Source of the DNA: Phaffia rhodozyma | Lineage: Eukaryota > Basidiomycota > Tremellomycetes > Cystofilobasidiales > Mrakiaceae | Assembly (NCBI GenBank): GCA_014706385.1 | Contig: JACGZH010000002.1 | Span: 1,240,001-1,304,000, forward strand | Reading direction: 5' to 3' | Length of the DNA stretch: 64,000 bases | Shown here: positions 22,279-34,965 of the stretch, piece after piece | Position numbering within the stretch: the stretch's first letter is position 1 | Layout of the letters: each line of letters begins with the position of its first letter | Translations under genes and position numbers: made by a program | The notes under the pieces: generated by a model | The model's database searches: none | What the model saw: the letters and a program-made list of their open reading frames with translations, nothing else | What the model was told of the DNA's origin: nothing

Positions 22279-25200
22279 CTACATTTCCGGTTTTAGCTCT
22301 AACTCCATATTCCCTCCTGGTGGACTTTTCAACTCTCTGCTTTCACAACCTGAGATGGGGCCTGTCTTGTTGTCCGATCTTGTTCTCATTCTATTCGTCT
22401 GGACATTTCCTTTCGAACGATCCGATCTCATAGAGGAGTAAGATGGAGAGTCAGAAAACGTCTCTGGCTTGATAAGTCCCCATTGGCGAGCAAACCCAAT
22501 GACGTCTGGGTGACCGAGAAGAATCCAGATAATCTCTAGAAACCAAGCTGTCAGGTTGATAGAGCAGTAAAAGAGCATCGGAATGACGCCCATAAACAGA
22601 TTGCCAAGCGCACCCCGCCGGGTCACTGTTTCCCAAAGTTCCTGTGATTGCGAAAAGCGCAATGAAGCAGAGTGGTCAGCTTTATATCGAAAGATGAGGA
22701 AAATGGTGAGTAAACGAACAGTTCGGACGATCTCTGGAGCGGACACATCGGCAAATGGACCGACAAGACGGTAATTCGTCGTAAAAGCGGCCGAGAAGCT
22801 ATGGAGTCAATGATTAACTCGATTAGTACACACACCCAGTTCAAGATGAGAAGAAAGACAATCGGACCAGTAAACCAAGGTAATGAACCATCCATGTTGC
22901 CACCAAAGATCTAGTAACCCTGGAGCAGAACCCATATCTTTGGCTAATGTTGACATGTACGTCGAGTGATCAACCTGAAGAGGAGAACAACAATCAACAT
23001 CTTCATATCAACCACTTAACTGTCTCGGAAAGATATTTATTAAAAAAAGCACTTACACCGTACTGAATTCTAGATGTTGGCTTAGATAGAAGGTAGTAAT
23101 GTGGGGGGGTCATTGGTAGCTTCATCCGCTTCTGGATGAGAAGTGTCCACCACATAGCCTGTTGTTCAGCGATTGGAGGAATCGCGCCTGCGAACACCAA
23201 GATTTTTTAGTGATGAGCGAATAAGCAGGATGAGGTTAATTCAAGTAAGAGGCTACGCGCTCAAGTGCAAACAAAAAGATGACTGACCTACTCCCGGTCG
23301 AACGAAACCTATGAAAGATACGTCCTCAGAACCCTCTCGAATGATGTCTCGGGAGTTTGCTTCCCATGGTCGAGGGTACTCGTGACCCAACCACCCATCA
23401 AACTTATAACACAATGCACAGAAAGGCGGTTTTTGCGTTAAGTTCTTATGTCGAGATTTAGAATCAGTCGAACTGATCAATTAGCTGATAAATCCTTACT
23501 TCTTGAGTGTAACCTGTAGCCATCAGCACCAAACTGAATGACGAAACCAATGGATATCAGTAAAGAAAAACCATGGTACAGAGAGGGATATGACTGAACG
23601 ATATGACATACTCAGGTTCAACTTTAGCTTCTCCCAATCGTTTCTCGACTTCCTTCCAGCTGCCTCCTTTAGCCCGGGCGGTTCCCCAATCGAATCGAAA
23701 CCCGCCACGGTCGTCCACCCCAATAGGCCATGGAAGAATTTCAACCTTTCCAGGTGTCGCCACATCATCTGGTGGATCATGGTAAGATGAGAGGAAAGAA
23801 AGCAATCGAGACCGAGATTTGTATGGCCTATTCAAGTACATCATCGCTTTCTGTGAAAAGAAGAAAGGACTCCATCAACAGTCGGTATGACCAACAAAAG
23901 CAATATATCACGCACATGCGATTTGTTGAGAAACACGTAGGCCTTTGGGAAGAAGATAAAAGCATATTTGCATGATGGTTAGTGATATATGTCACTTGAG
24001 ATGAGTAGAGAAACGTACCCTTCCAAGTCGTTCCTCCGGTAGCTCTCCTACCCATTGATTGCATCCTCCCGATGTACCCGTCAACAGCCAAAGTACTCGT
24101 TTGATGACAAAATCAGATACAAACCTATTTGGCCACGACCAAGGTATAGTGAAACGATGCTTAGAAAATAGACGATTTGAACATGATGTGATCTTTTGAA
24201 AAACATACCATCTAAGATGAGACGCCGCGACCCATTTATGCACGCTAAAAGAAAAATAGAAAATCAAGAACAAGCGCGATTAGTCAACGAAATTGACAGA
24301 ATACGATGACCGGCAACTGAGACTCACTATGTAGACTGGCAGATCAAAAATTGTGCAAGATGTATTAGTCGTCGGTCGATAAGAGATAGACCAAGATGAG
24401 CAACGCACCTCAAATAGATTCGTAATCAGGCCATCGATGGGCAGATGACCGTCAAAGGTGACTCCCAAAATCGAGAAATTGTTCAACACTTTTGGGAACG
24501 AAAGAAATCTGAGTGTGCACACCCGTTAGAGATGAGTGATTTGTTGCAAGGTGTGATGTATCCTGCATCTCGATAGACATATACGCACCCTCCTCTGGTA
24601 CACATCCAGACCTCTTTGGCTCCACTCTTTATGCTCTCGTAGGCCAAATCCATCCCTGTCTCCCCTGTACCCAAGATGCAAACCTTTTTCCCCGCCAATT
24701 GTGCTCGGCCTTTATAGGATGATGAATGAAGAACTTGCTTATCTGAATGGGCAGAGATATGCTTCTTGACGCCAAGCCAGATACGGTTTGAGTCAGTGCA
24801 GCGCAGATGCAAAATATATTGAGAGAAGGAAAACCAACCTGGATACCTCTGATGGTAGGAATTTGAGGCTACCATAATACGGGATCCAATCAATGACATT
24901 TACATCCACACTAAATACAGCAGAGAGAAGTGGAACATGTTGCGCACCAAAACGTGAAGTCCGGTACATATACACAAGTACTTGACCCTGATCGTTTGAG
25001 TATCTGGTTCAAATCGAAGCAAATAACAATCGTCAACATCTAGGGATCCATCTCCAGTATTAAGAAGAGAGAAAGGCCAACCTTCAGACATCTTGCGCTT
25101 AATTTTGACTTCATGGCCTCCCTCATCCAACCTCCTCACATCAACCACCCGGTGTCCGGTGCGAATCCTGCGTTGCAGGTTGAAGTGATCGACGTATCGT

Positions 25201-25666
25201 TCAAGATAAGCCACATACTCTGGCAAGGAGACATGATCTCCCTGTTCTGGAGGAAACCTGAAATCGGAGAACGCAGTAAGTTGTCTGTGGATAGAGAAGG
25301 GGGTTAATGCAAGAAAGGGATAAGCTATGATGATGAGATCGTGGTATGAATCGAACAGAAAATAAGCTTTCTTCATACTTAGACGAGACGAGCTCAGCGT
25401 TCTCATATCCTCTATACCGGAAAGTTCCACCGATTTTCTCCTCTGCCTCATATAGGATTGGATCGAACCCGTTTTCGGTGAGTGTCTTGAGAGCAACTAA
25501 ACCAGCAGGTCCGCCTGTCCGCCAGGAAAGCATTGCAAAGAACGAACAGTAGGTCAAGTTCGACTAGGCCAGATCAGATGAAATCGATTTGAACAGTCAA
25601 GCAAGCAGATAACCGGGTCACTGTTATCGACATACCACCAATGATGACTATATCATGCGTGTGCAT
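22279..25666 (-). CDS. Flavin-containing monooxygenase-like protein, C-terminally membrane-anchored
   Basis: Many exons. Seen: the start MHTHDIVIIGG splices (GTATGT donor) to GPAGLVALKTL, giving the FAD-binding GxGxxG Rossmann motif. It continues with YEAEEKIGGTF and SDFRFPPEQGDHVSLPEY. VKYLCICTGLH is next, then a motif resembling the FMO signature (VLHSSSYKGRA). This precedes the second, NADPH-binding GxGxxG (KKVCILGTGETGMDLAY). Later blocks include FVRPGVGAIPPIAEQQA. The C-terminal exons contain hydrophobic helices (around WFITLVYCFSAAF and FMGVIPMLFYCSINL) and end in a hydrophilic Ser/Arg/Lys tail. Known: class B flavin monooxygenases oxygenate soft nucleophiles (N, S) using NADPH and O2. 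The substrate cannot be told from sequence. The double-membrane-helix end resembles animal-type FMOs anchored in the ER. Start chosen because the flavin motif begins eight residues after it. Confidence 0.82.
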
Positions 25667-25854
25667 TTCCTTCGATGTCGATGTACGAAAGGATACAGTT
25701 GGTTAGAGAAATGGTGGGTGGTTGGATGGCGGCGAATAGATTGGGGTAAGGAAGGTATCCCGTTTCGTCGGCCGTCATCGATCTTCTAGCCATCAGCCAT
25801 CCCCAATCTTTCATCACTCTTCGTCACTTCTCTTTCTTGCTTGGTGTTCTAATC
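25667..25854. promoter_or_regulatory. Divergent promoter between the flavin monooxygenase and COQ4
   Basis: 188 bp separate the two ATGs. The COQ4-proximal 50 bp is a CT-rich leader. Any regulatory sites are shared. Confidence 0.45.
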
Positions 25855-27112
25855 ATGAAGCTCGCTCGAAGTGTGCTATCTAAACAGCCGGCGATCACCG
25901 CTCGTAGGATGGTGTCTTCTATGCCTCCTAGGTACCCTGGGCATATTCCTCTTACTGGGGTCGAGAAGGTCGTGCTCACGATCGGAAGTGCGGCAGCAGC
26001 CTTATTGAACCCTCGTCGGGCAGGTTTGTCTTGTTTTATCTGCTTTCTCTACACGTTGTGTTTATCGCTTGCATCTGGTCTCTCAAGCAGTTTTTCATTG
26101 TCAATCGATGTTCTGATCTACTCTATCTTTATCTGACACACGCCTCTTGGAACCTTTTCAGACATGATCGCCGCTCTGTCAGAAACGACTTCGACACCAT
26201 TTTTACCAGGCTTACGAGACACCCTATTTTCCACCGAGGAGGGCCGTTTGATCCTTCACGAGCGACCTCGAATCCACTCGGAAGTCATCAATTTGCATTA
26301 CCTTCGAGAACTCAAGGAGGGCACGGTTGGTCGGGTATATTGCGATTGGCTCGAACGATGTGGGACCAGTCCAGACACCAGGTTGCCGGTTCATCACGTA
26401 GATGATCCAGAGTTGGCATACGTTCTTCAAAGATATCGGTTCGTTAAGCATATTCTTCAACTCGAATTCATCTTGTGTTCTCAACCAATCGTTCTTTTTG
26501 ATCGCCAATGGATTCTGATGAGCGCATACGAACTCACTCTTGATTCTTTTGTCTGTTCTGATTCCTCCTCCTGCTTCCGGCACCGTCTCATTTCAAATAC
26601 CCAAATGTCTCAGAGAAACGCATGATTTTGGCCATGTTCTGTTTGACCTTCCCTCTACTTTGGTCCCTGAACTCGCACTCAAGATCTTCGAAGCCTCCCA
26701 AACGTCCCTTCCTATGCCCTTCCTTTCCTCGCTCACCGTTCTCTCTCCTTTCAATACTCTTACATCCACTACTCGATCGGCCCTCTTGAGAGACTACCTC
26801 CCTTGGGCCCTCAAAGCAGCGGCAGAATGTAAGCCTTTGATCGGAGTCTACTGGGAGAAAAGATGGGAGCAAGACATGGACGATCTCCGACGAGAACTGG
26901 GTGTCATTCTTCCTGGCCCTGGTTGGGAAGGTTTGCGCTACAGAAAGGGGACGTGGAAGGAGAGAGAGGCAGCGAAGAAAGCAAAAGAGTTGGAGGAGGC
27001 TCAGTTGGCTGAGAAAGAGATGGTTAGGCTGAAAAAAGTCGAGAGCGAGACAAAAGCAAAGACTGAAAGAGCTGAGGAGCAGGGTAGGGTGGCGGTCGCC
27101 CCTGGGAACTGA
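25855..27112 (+). CDS. COQ4: Ubiquinone biosynthesis protein COQ4, mitochondrial
   Basis: Three exons (25855-26023, 26162-26438, 26614-27112) join in phase to give 314 residues. Seen: a basic, Ser-rich mitochondrial presequence ([18 protein letters not shown]). Next come [17 protein letters not shown] and MIAALSETT. The metal-binding HDxxH motif ([14 protein letters not shown]) is built across the second splice, with a downstream Glu as in the family. Near the end are [19 protein letters not shown] and PPGPGW-like sequence ([16 protein letters not shown]). The last 50 residues are an extra Lys/Glu-rich coiled segment not typical of yeast COQ4. Known: COQ4 acts with the CoQ synthome on the matrix face of the inner membrane and is required for coenzyme Q head-group processing. 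The call is firm. Confidence 0.93.
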
Positions 27113-27530
27113 AGTATCACTCGTGCATATGTGGATTTGTACATGCGCTCTGATGATCTACTGTATCATAAGTAAAATTCCCCTTCTTCTATAGTCTGTG
27201 TCGGATCATGATGATAACAGGATCATATAAGAACAGATCGGACGAGAAACGAGAACCGGTTCTTGACGTGGAAACCCGTAGATACGATGAGACAAAATAT
27301 CATTAACAAAGAAAATTAAATATCATTCGAAGAGTAATAATAAACCAAGTCCGATTTCATGGAATGCCAAAGGAAGGGAACGAAATGGCGATGTGTAGAA
27401 AAGTTTGTTATGGAGAAGAGATAGTTTATGACGAAGTCGCTTTGATCAATTTCTGTTTTCACAAAAAAAAGATAGAATCACCAACAATTCAGCGTTCTTG
27501 ATCATGCAAATTACTTCTACTCCAGGAAAT
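27113..27530. other. Convergent 3' region between COQ4 and the acyl-CoA synthetase gene
   Basis: This is a gap of about 418 bp, A-rich on the plus strand (27290-27345 and 27460-27475). It holds the two 3' UTRs and perhaps a tiny last exon of the synthetase gene. Nothing else is recognised. Confidence 0.4.
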
Positions 27531-30500
27531 TTAAGAGAGAATGCAAGGACTCACTTCAATCTCATCTTGGTGCTTCTTTACAACAGATTTCCTATCAAGC
27601 TTCTGAGCAGCAGTCAAAAGACCGTTATCCGGCTAAGCAAGACAAACAGTCGGCAGATTCTGATGTCAACGATTTTGCCAATATACCAATATGCCAAGAC
27701 TTGGAAGAAGGCTGAAACAACATACAGTCCAGTCTTCAGCGTCCAGAATCAACCCGGCCAATGTCTCCGGTCCCTTAAGACCGTTCTTTTTTCCAACAGT
27801 GTTCAACTCCTTCAGCATTGCTGACCGGACCGACTTGCTTTCAGCAAGCTTGTTGAGCGAATCTGAGTCTGCGTTCACATCAGAGATCGAGTGACCCTTA
27901 AGGAACGCTCGAAGGTTCGGCTCATGCAGAGTAGCCAAAGCTATGGGTCGATTGCACTCTGAAGTAGCGTAGACGCAGATGTTGTTGAGGAAGTTGGCAC
28001 CCTTATAGGTTGACTCTAAATTCTCCAAAGCAATATACTCTCCAGAGCTCAATTTGACGAGGTTCTTGATTCGATCAATCAATGACAAGGTTCCGTCCTT
28101 GTTCCATTGCCCAATATCTCCAGTTCGGAACCAACCGTCTGTCGTAAAGGCCTAGACACAAAATAGAGATCAGACCTATCTTGTTTCAAATCATCTAAGT
28201 ATGTAGGCACCTCGATAAAAAGAACAAAAACTGACCTCCTTGTTCAGGTCTTCTCGCTTGAAATAGCCCTTGGTGACACTACCTCCTCTGAGCAGGACCT
28301 CTCCCTGCGGAGGGTTGTTGGAGTTTTTGTAGCCTGCATCAGGGTAGTCCAACAACTTGATTTCTACAGACGGGACAGGTACACCAACACACTCGTACTA
28401 CACGTCCAAGAGCAAACCAAGGGGGATTAGATACCACCAGATATATGCAACGTTAAATTCTGGATAGACCTACTTGATAGAACTGAGGCGTAAGAATGGC
28501 ACCCATTCCACAAGTCTCGGTAAGACCATAACCCTGTAAAATGATAGCCAAACTGGTGTTCAAGAATTCTTGAGTAGGCTATATGTGGCCATGTAAAAGC
28601 AATCGAGAATGTTGATGAGTAACGTAAACACAGGGATTCGGAAGAAAAGGGATCAACGAGCGAACTTTGCTGAGACCACTTCCACCGTTCATGACGATTC
28701 TCAATTTCCCACCAGTCTGTTCCTTGATCTAAATATTGGACAAGAGGCGTTGTGAGCTAGATTTCAGTCTACGTGTTGGAGCAGATAGGTCACGAACCTT
28801 GGAAAAGACAACACTATCGGCTACACCTCCCAAAAGAGGAACATTCTTTTTCAACGCAAGAGCAGCATTGAAAACAGTTTTGGTAACGGCGCCAGCGCTG
28901 AGAGCGAAACGGGACAGAAAACATGAGCCTCCTGGGAAGTGATTAACTATTTCGAAACAGACACGTACGCGTTGATCTTTCCAACAATTCCTTTTCTGAT
29001 AGTCTCAAATACCGCGGCTATATGAAGTTGAAGATGAGTTGTTAATATGACAGCTTATCTTTCTTCCTATCATTTCTTTTGCTTGATAAACAATAATACT
29101 TACGGACACCGACGATGATGCTGGGCTGGAAAGCCTTGAGATCACCTTGGCAGTTCCGGACCGAGGCGTCGGTCAGGGTCTTGGGGCCTGAGAATGAATT
29201 GAGTGGATCAGCACAGAGAAATTAGACATAACGTTGAAAATGAGGGTCTTACTTCCATATCCAACAGGAGTACCCTTAGTATAGAAAGTCAACTCAACGA
29301 GCAACTCCAAGACGTGAGACTATGCGTCAGAGCGATTAGTAGACGGGTCAGTTACTTCCGAGTGAAGGGTATGAACAAATTTCGAATGCGATATCACATA
29401 CAAGCGGTAAGAAAGCAAGGAAGGTATCCTCAGGATTGACAATGTCCTTCAAGAGGAGGGTGGTTCCTCCCACTTCATTTTTTTGTTATCAGAGTTAGGG
29501 AACCAGTGTTCAGTTTCTCAACTATGTTCTCAATCTCGACAAAAGAAAGAATTGCTCACGCGACGAGATGATGTTATGGTGAGACAAAATGACTCCCTTA
29601 GGCGCCCCGGAAGATCCACTGGTGTACATTATGCAGAACGTGTCGTCCTGGGTGGGCTTCTTTTCAAACGATCCCGGGTGCTCTCGTCCCAGCGCTCGGA
29701 GCTCGTCCAGATGGAACAGTTTACCCTGTCGGGCCTCAAGTACGGAAGAGACCTTTTGCAAAAGAGCCTACAACCACGCCAGAAAAGAAATCACTAACAG
29801 TGTGAGTCGATCTGAATTGAAAACCTCCGCCTTCTTCAAAGTGTAGTATAGGAATGGATGATACAAACCTGATCCTCCAATTTGCCGTCATAGATCACAT
29901 ATCTGACATTCTCACCACCTCCCTCTTCATCTTTCTCACTATCCTGCTTGCCCTCATTCTTAGCGCCCTTCTCAAGGACGCTGGCAAGCGTAGAAAGCAG
30001 GGAAGCGTTCGTGAAGACTGCTTGAACTTCCGGCTCAGTCAACGACCGAGCCAAACCTGATGGATGTGAAGATACACTTATACGGTTAGATAAAATGATC
30101 TCTTGTCATCTACTTAATTGCGTGACCAGCTTACCGGAAGGACCAAGAGTGGGATAGGCAGCTATAGAGGGTAAAAGATAGTATGTTTCCAAAAGGAATC
30201 TGGTAAGATTCAAACAGGTTACACCTCACAACTATTATATATCGCTCACTCGTGATAGTGTAGAGAGCCCTGGTTGAACCATGGGCAGCGATCTGCCAGT
30301 TCACTCTATATGTTGTTACGCACCGAAGAGATATTTCAGCTTATGTAATAGAACAGGATCAAAGTATCGAACAGATGGATGATATGTACCCAGTATCGGC
30401 ATAGATGCCGACTCGGCCGCCCTCTTGCAAGCCGAGATGCTTCAATCCGGAAGCAGTTTCTTGGATCCGATCATAGACCTGGTTGTAAGTGAGCCATTTG

Positions 30501-30997
30501 TACTCGGAGAGCGTGAAGCTGCCAGACAGTCGATCCGACACGTTCCAGAAAGGGATGACATCAGATTGTCAGCAACTACTGACACGTTGAACGAACGAAG
30601 ATCGGGTGATTAATCAGGGAAGCACAACATGAAATAATCAGCACTCACTACTTCCACGTTTTTTTCTCCTTGACCTCTTTTCCTTCGACTATCTTCGTTA
30701 CCTCTTTTTCTTCCTCGACGATAGTAACAACATCACGGTATGCAGCTGCTTTCTTGTCTCCATATCTCTTTGCTAAAGCAGGGAATACTACACAGAGTAG
30801 ACGTGGATGTTCCGCATGTTTCTGCATGAGTTAATGTGTGGGACTACATGCGACAGGAGACAAGAATGAGTGGGGAGAAACATACTATCGTAGACCGTTT
30901 TGATTTCCGGGAATAACTCTGGTCCCTGAACAAGATCCTTAGATAAATGAGACCTGCGTATAGTAGGATCTTCTTGGGGGAATGATGCTTTGCTCAT
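27531..30997 (-). CDS. Long-chain fatty acyl-CoA synthetase (FAA1/FAA4 type)
   Basis: Activates long-chain fatty acids to acyl-CoA with ATP. Seen: about ten or more exons. The start [15 protein letters not shown] at 30997 leads into [21 protein letters not shown] and GRVGIYADT. The AMP-binding P-loop [18 protein letters not shown] lies near 29600. C-terminal exons carry the adenylate-domain hinge region, with [19 protein letters not shown] as the A8 motif. The end is [18 protein letters not shown], typical of long-chain synthetases. The last splice is uncertain. Reading through the final GTGAGT gives a stop at 27531. Using it as a donor would add a short exon further left. There is no C-terminal SKL, so a cytosolic/ER/lipid-droplet location as for Faa1/Faa4 is more likely than the peroxisome. 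The N-terminal part carries an unusual charged insert ([11 protein letters not shown]) not needed for the fold. Confidence 0.9.
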
Positions 30998-31248
30998 GAT
31001 AGTATTGTAGATGTTGTACGAACGAATGGTGGAACGAGATGATGGGTGGAAATGGAATGATGACGAAGTGGATGAATTCTTATGAGAGTCGCTGTGACTA
31101 AGAACGATGACGCGCATGATTACACGGTTACACGATTATATGGTTATAGATCTGCAAATCTAGGGATTGAGAGGAGCAACTGAGCATCATTTGCTTCATT
31201 ATTCATGTTCATTTGTCTATGAATGTATCCTTCTTCGTAGTCTTGTGT
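30998..31248. other. Tandem intergenic region, acyl-CoA synthetase promoter
   Basis: 251 bp lie between the synthetase start and the stop of the upstream NAT9-like gene, both on the minus strand. It presumably contains the synthetase promoter. No distinct motif is called. Confidence 0.4.
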
Positions 31249-32384
31249 TCACTGATATACGCCGATCTGTATGATTCCTTCTGTCCAGTCACCTTTGGAT
31301 ACCTTTCCGTTCACCTCGACCCCATACCTCAACTCCCATTCTTGCCAGACTTCAGACAACTTGACAACTTGGAAGCCAAGTTTATTAAATAAACCAAGAC
31401 TGCTAGGGTTCGATGTCGAAATTTTGGCCATCAGATTCGAGGAGGTTGGTATTGACAGAGGCGGCGAGGTAGCATATCGAAGGAATACACTCAAGGCTTC
31501 GTAGGCTAGACCTTTACGTCTGTACAAGACGAACACATGAGAATGGTGTCAGTTTCAATCTCGAGGTAAGCTAGTCTGAAGTATTTCAAGATCTACCTGG
31601 CATCAAGTTCTGTCGGCGCAAACAAGAAAAAGAAAGAAAAAAAGAATGATGATCAACCGAGACTGAATGTACAGAACAGGAAGAGGCAACAGAAACTCAC
31701 CTGCAATCATCACCTCGCACTCGGCATCTCCCACACTACCTTCCTCTTCCGGCTCATGAAAAAACATGTTAACATCTCCAATCATCCGAGCCTTCTCGAT
31801 CTCTTCTGACAAAGGTAGAGGATCCTCCGACGAGTTGGCGGAGGGTCGAGAGAGCACGATGAATGTCAATTTGTCTTCGTCCGTGGCCCAGCTCTCTGTT
31901 TCCCATGAGAACCGCATATATGATGTTCCATTCAAACAGACAACAGGTCAGAAGGAGGGACTAGTAAGTGGTCCAAATGCAAGATAAGATGGACATGACT
32001 GAAGTTATCGACAGACCATACCTTGCATTCCGTACTCTTCCTCTAAGGAGAGAGGCTCTGAGGCAGTCATCTCTCTTAGTTCCGCACTCATCATCCATTC
32101 ATGGTATTTCTACATCTCATTGAATGAAGTTGAGATGAGGAATAATAGGACAAACTCAATTTTGTGTGATTGAAGGATTGAACTCATTCAATTAAAACAT
32201 ATACTCACGTCAACATGGATTTTTCTTTCGTCCGAGGCAGGAACAACAAAGAAATCCCGCACAAACGTTTCGGATAAGCCAACAAAGCCATGACTGGACA
32301 AAAGATGCATCGACAACCTCACTTGTATGGCACCAGCAATACTCTCTCGCCTATGAGAACGGTGTTTGCGTTGATGGGAGACAT
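31249..32384 (-). CDS. GNAT acetyltransferase, NAT9-like
   Basis: Seen: exon 1 (from 32384) encodes MSPINANTVLIGERVLLVPY. A very short exon (KKIHVD) and then KYHEWMMSAELREMTASEPLS and LEEEYGMQ follow. This is the NAT9 opening: a strand with VxLVPY, then YHEWM, then T/SASEPLTLEEE. Later exons give TFIVLSRPS, IGDVNMFFHEPEEEG and AECEVMIAE. RRKGLAYEALSVFLRYA is the acetyl-CoA-binding RxxGxA motif, and AKISTSNPSSLGLFNKLGF is also present. The final strand LSEVWQEWELRY leads to the stop at 31249. Known: NAT9 homologues are GNAT-fold enzymes; the substrate is not well established. The first intron of this reading and the six-residue second exon were placed by phase and family pattern and are the least certain part. 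Confidence 0.82.
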
Positions 32385-32596
32385 CACTCCTGTTTTCTGG
32401 AAATGATGTTGCAACTGAAAAACAAAACTATGATGTTTGAGGAGATCCGCTAATTAGGTAACGGAAAAGATCAGATAACATAACCCTAACGTCAATCCAG
32501 AGCTTCAAAGATCACGTGCAACATCTTCGGTAAGATAGCAGAATGCGCATTTTGTTCAACAGGAAGATCAGATCGTATGGAAGAAGATTACAATGA
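32385..32596. other. Short tandem intergenic region
   Basis: 212 bp lie between the NAT9-like start and the stop of the oxygenase gene. It is presumed promoter of the former and 3' UTR of the latter. Confidence 0.4.
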
Positions 32597-34748
32597 TTAC
32601 ACAAGACCACCGACGACGCCTCCTTCACCAGCACTAGCAATTCGGTCGACCTCATAGAGTACCTCAGTTCGGATCACGTACTTGGCATGCTCCAACTCAT
32701 TGGGGAACACTGGGCTTCCCTCATGAAGAAGACTTCCTAGCGTAGCCCCATGCTGTAGGTATTCATATGCAAAGGCCGATGTCAGCTGTCGATTCGAGAT
32801 TATCGAGCCTAACGGAAGAAAGAAATCAGACAGAAAAGGCTGACAAACACTCACAGGAAAGACCAAAGCGGAACCGGCCAACGGCCGAACAGGTCGGGCG
32901 TCAAGCACTCCGTCTCTGTCCGGATCCGGGACGAAGAACGTAGTGCATCCGTTAGAGAACGAGTCATTCAGATAGATCAAGAACGTGTATCTAGAATACA
33001 ACTGCAGTCCGAGCGTGAAGGCGATGTGAGCAGATCTAGTTCTCGTAAAATGTATGAAAAGATGATGCGTACTGTTGGATCGGAATCGTAAACATATTTT
33101 GCAGGTGATAATCCATCTTCCGAAGCCGGAAGTTCTGCAGACGAAGGCCAAGAGCCATCGATATGCGGACGGTATACACTTCCCTCCTTATACCTATAAA
33201 TTCTGTACCTCCGGTTTATCCCCTTGAGCGCTCCACTAGACTTGGAGCCATTAGGTACAGAAACGTGGCTTGGTAAGAGATTTCGAACTCTTTCAAACAG
33301 AGGGGTTGAGAACTGGGATGGAGCTAGGAGAATTAGGTTGTGTGCGAGTACCTGGTGAAAGCGCGAAGTCGAGCAGAAAATATGAGAAATTCGACCAGAA
33401 CATCCATGCATGAGCCACGCAATTCACAAGGAGGCTTACAGAATTGAGCTCAGCAGCAGAACCGCCGACTGGTTGATCTTCAATCATTCCAATTGTCTCA
33501 CTCATCCCGATCAGATCCTCACATTCTTCTTTGCTTAGCAAATCAGTGATGATTAAAGCCCCAGGAACTCCTGGAACATCGAACCGCTTGGCGACTTGCG
33601 TGGGTGTAGATGCCAAGGTAAGGGTGTCAGGAGATGAAGACGCAACGTGATAAACGATGGCGGGAAAGAGATTAGGAGGCCGCCGAGAGGGTCCAGGAGT
33701 GACGTCAAGAGGAACAACAGATTTTCTGTACAACTCCTTCAGTTCAGAAGCTATTCATACATTGAGGTAAATGAGGGCGTTAGGGCATCCTTAACGATGG
33801 GCGATTTAAATGAAAAGGAACGGACGTACAAACCAGTGTGTCCTCTTCGACGGCACGAGTATAGTTTCGACCCGTGGCTCTGTGTTTGTGCGCCTCTCCC
33901 AGTAATTTCCTTACATCCCAGGGCTTCCACCTTCTGACTCCCTTTCCACCTCTCTTCACATCAGATTCAACCTCGCCATCCTTCACCTCCGCAACAACAT
34001 CGTCAGCTAGAGTTGTACAGCTCCTAAGTAGTGCATCCAAGACCTCCCAAACTAGACGCTCCTCTTGCTCTTCCTCCGCTTTAGAACGTTTTCTGGTTGA
34101 AGAAGCAGTTGCAATAGCAGCGGCATCACACTCTCGGACCCAACGTTGAAGAGAACCCAACTTAGGAGTTTGTCCTCGAAGGCGCAGTTCTGAGAGCAAT
34201 ACAAGAGACTCAAGATGTAAAGAGGATTGAAGAGTGGTGCTGATTCTAGAGGTAAGACTCGTGCCTGTTGAGACGCGCAAATCCAGATGAACATCATGTC
34301 AGCAACAGAACATGGATATCAGGAGAATACTAATCAAAAACAACTATTACAAACTAACCTGTGCCAGAGACTTCCTGCATCGACCGCCAGCATTCGTACA
34401 TTGCAGATTTGAAAGGCTTCATGGATTTTGACTTCAGGATGGCGGGATTCTGAGCTAGGGTCTGAAGGACCTCGACAGTCGACTGAGGGTTACAGTACAT
34501 ATCAAGATGGTCGAAGATAAGGTTCCGCAAAAGAGACACATAGAGAGCTATTCGATTGCACCCACATCGAGTTCTTCGCCAAAAATCAATCCTCCAATAA
34601 GTTCTTCTTCAGCTCCACTCTGGGCGTCCTTCAGCTCGGCCTGCTCATGAGTAGCGGGCGTTGAAGATATTGCCTCAGCATGTTGTTTCTTTCCCGTATT
34701 AGAGGGCTGTTGAGAGGCCTTCCTCTTCTTGTTTGATAATTTCGTCAT
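32597..34748 (-). CDS. 2-oxoglutarate/Fe(II) oxygenase (prolyl 4-hydroxylase-like) with an extra N-terminal domain
   Basis: Seen: the C-terminal part has the complete 2OG-Fe(II) set. This is RYRIYRYKEGSVYRPHIDG (HxD), TFLIYLNDSFSNGCTTFF, the distal His in LLHEGSPV and the 2OG-binding Arg in KYVIRTEVLY. Upstream exons encode a different, helical N-terminal region (LRNLIFDHLDMYCNP, LVLLSELRLRGQTPKLGSL, WEVLDALLRSC). The two parts are joined in phase by a 79-nt intron (33751-33829, donor GTACGT, acceptor GAATAG), so I annotate one protein. Exon 1 (34619-34748, MTKLSNKKRK) joins exon 2 through a 71-nt intron with a weak donor (GTGGAG). A basic Lys-rich start suggests a nuclear or ribosomal setting, but the substrate is unknown. 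Similar two-part proteins seem common in basidiomycetes, to my recollection. If the central intron call is wrong, there would be two adjacent genes. Confidence 0.75.
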
Positions 34749-34965
34749 TTGACCTAAACGACTGAAAAGGATAGAATGGTAGAGGACGAGAACAGGGATG
34801 AGAATGAGAGGGAAGGGCTGAAAGAATGTATTCCTATGACCGCTTAGTCATCACGAAGTGGAGGCGCAACGACCAAATTGTTTCTTTAGCTGCAGCAACC
34901 ATCTTTTATCGTTCTCCTCCTTACCCGACCTGCTCCTCCACTCTTGTTACAAAAGAATTATTCTT
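34749..34965. promoter_or_regulatory. Divergent promoter between the oxygenase gene and GPN1
   Basis: 217 bp separate the two start codons. The GPN1 side is a CT-rich leader (CTCCTCC/TCCTCC). No clear TATA box is seen. Confidence 0.45.

Noticed and set aside
33780..34748. A separate gene for the N-terminal half of the oxygenase
   Set aside because: No stop codon with a convincing end was found before a good donor at 33829-33824. The phase matches the downstream catalytic exon exactly, so a single gene is simpler.
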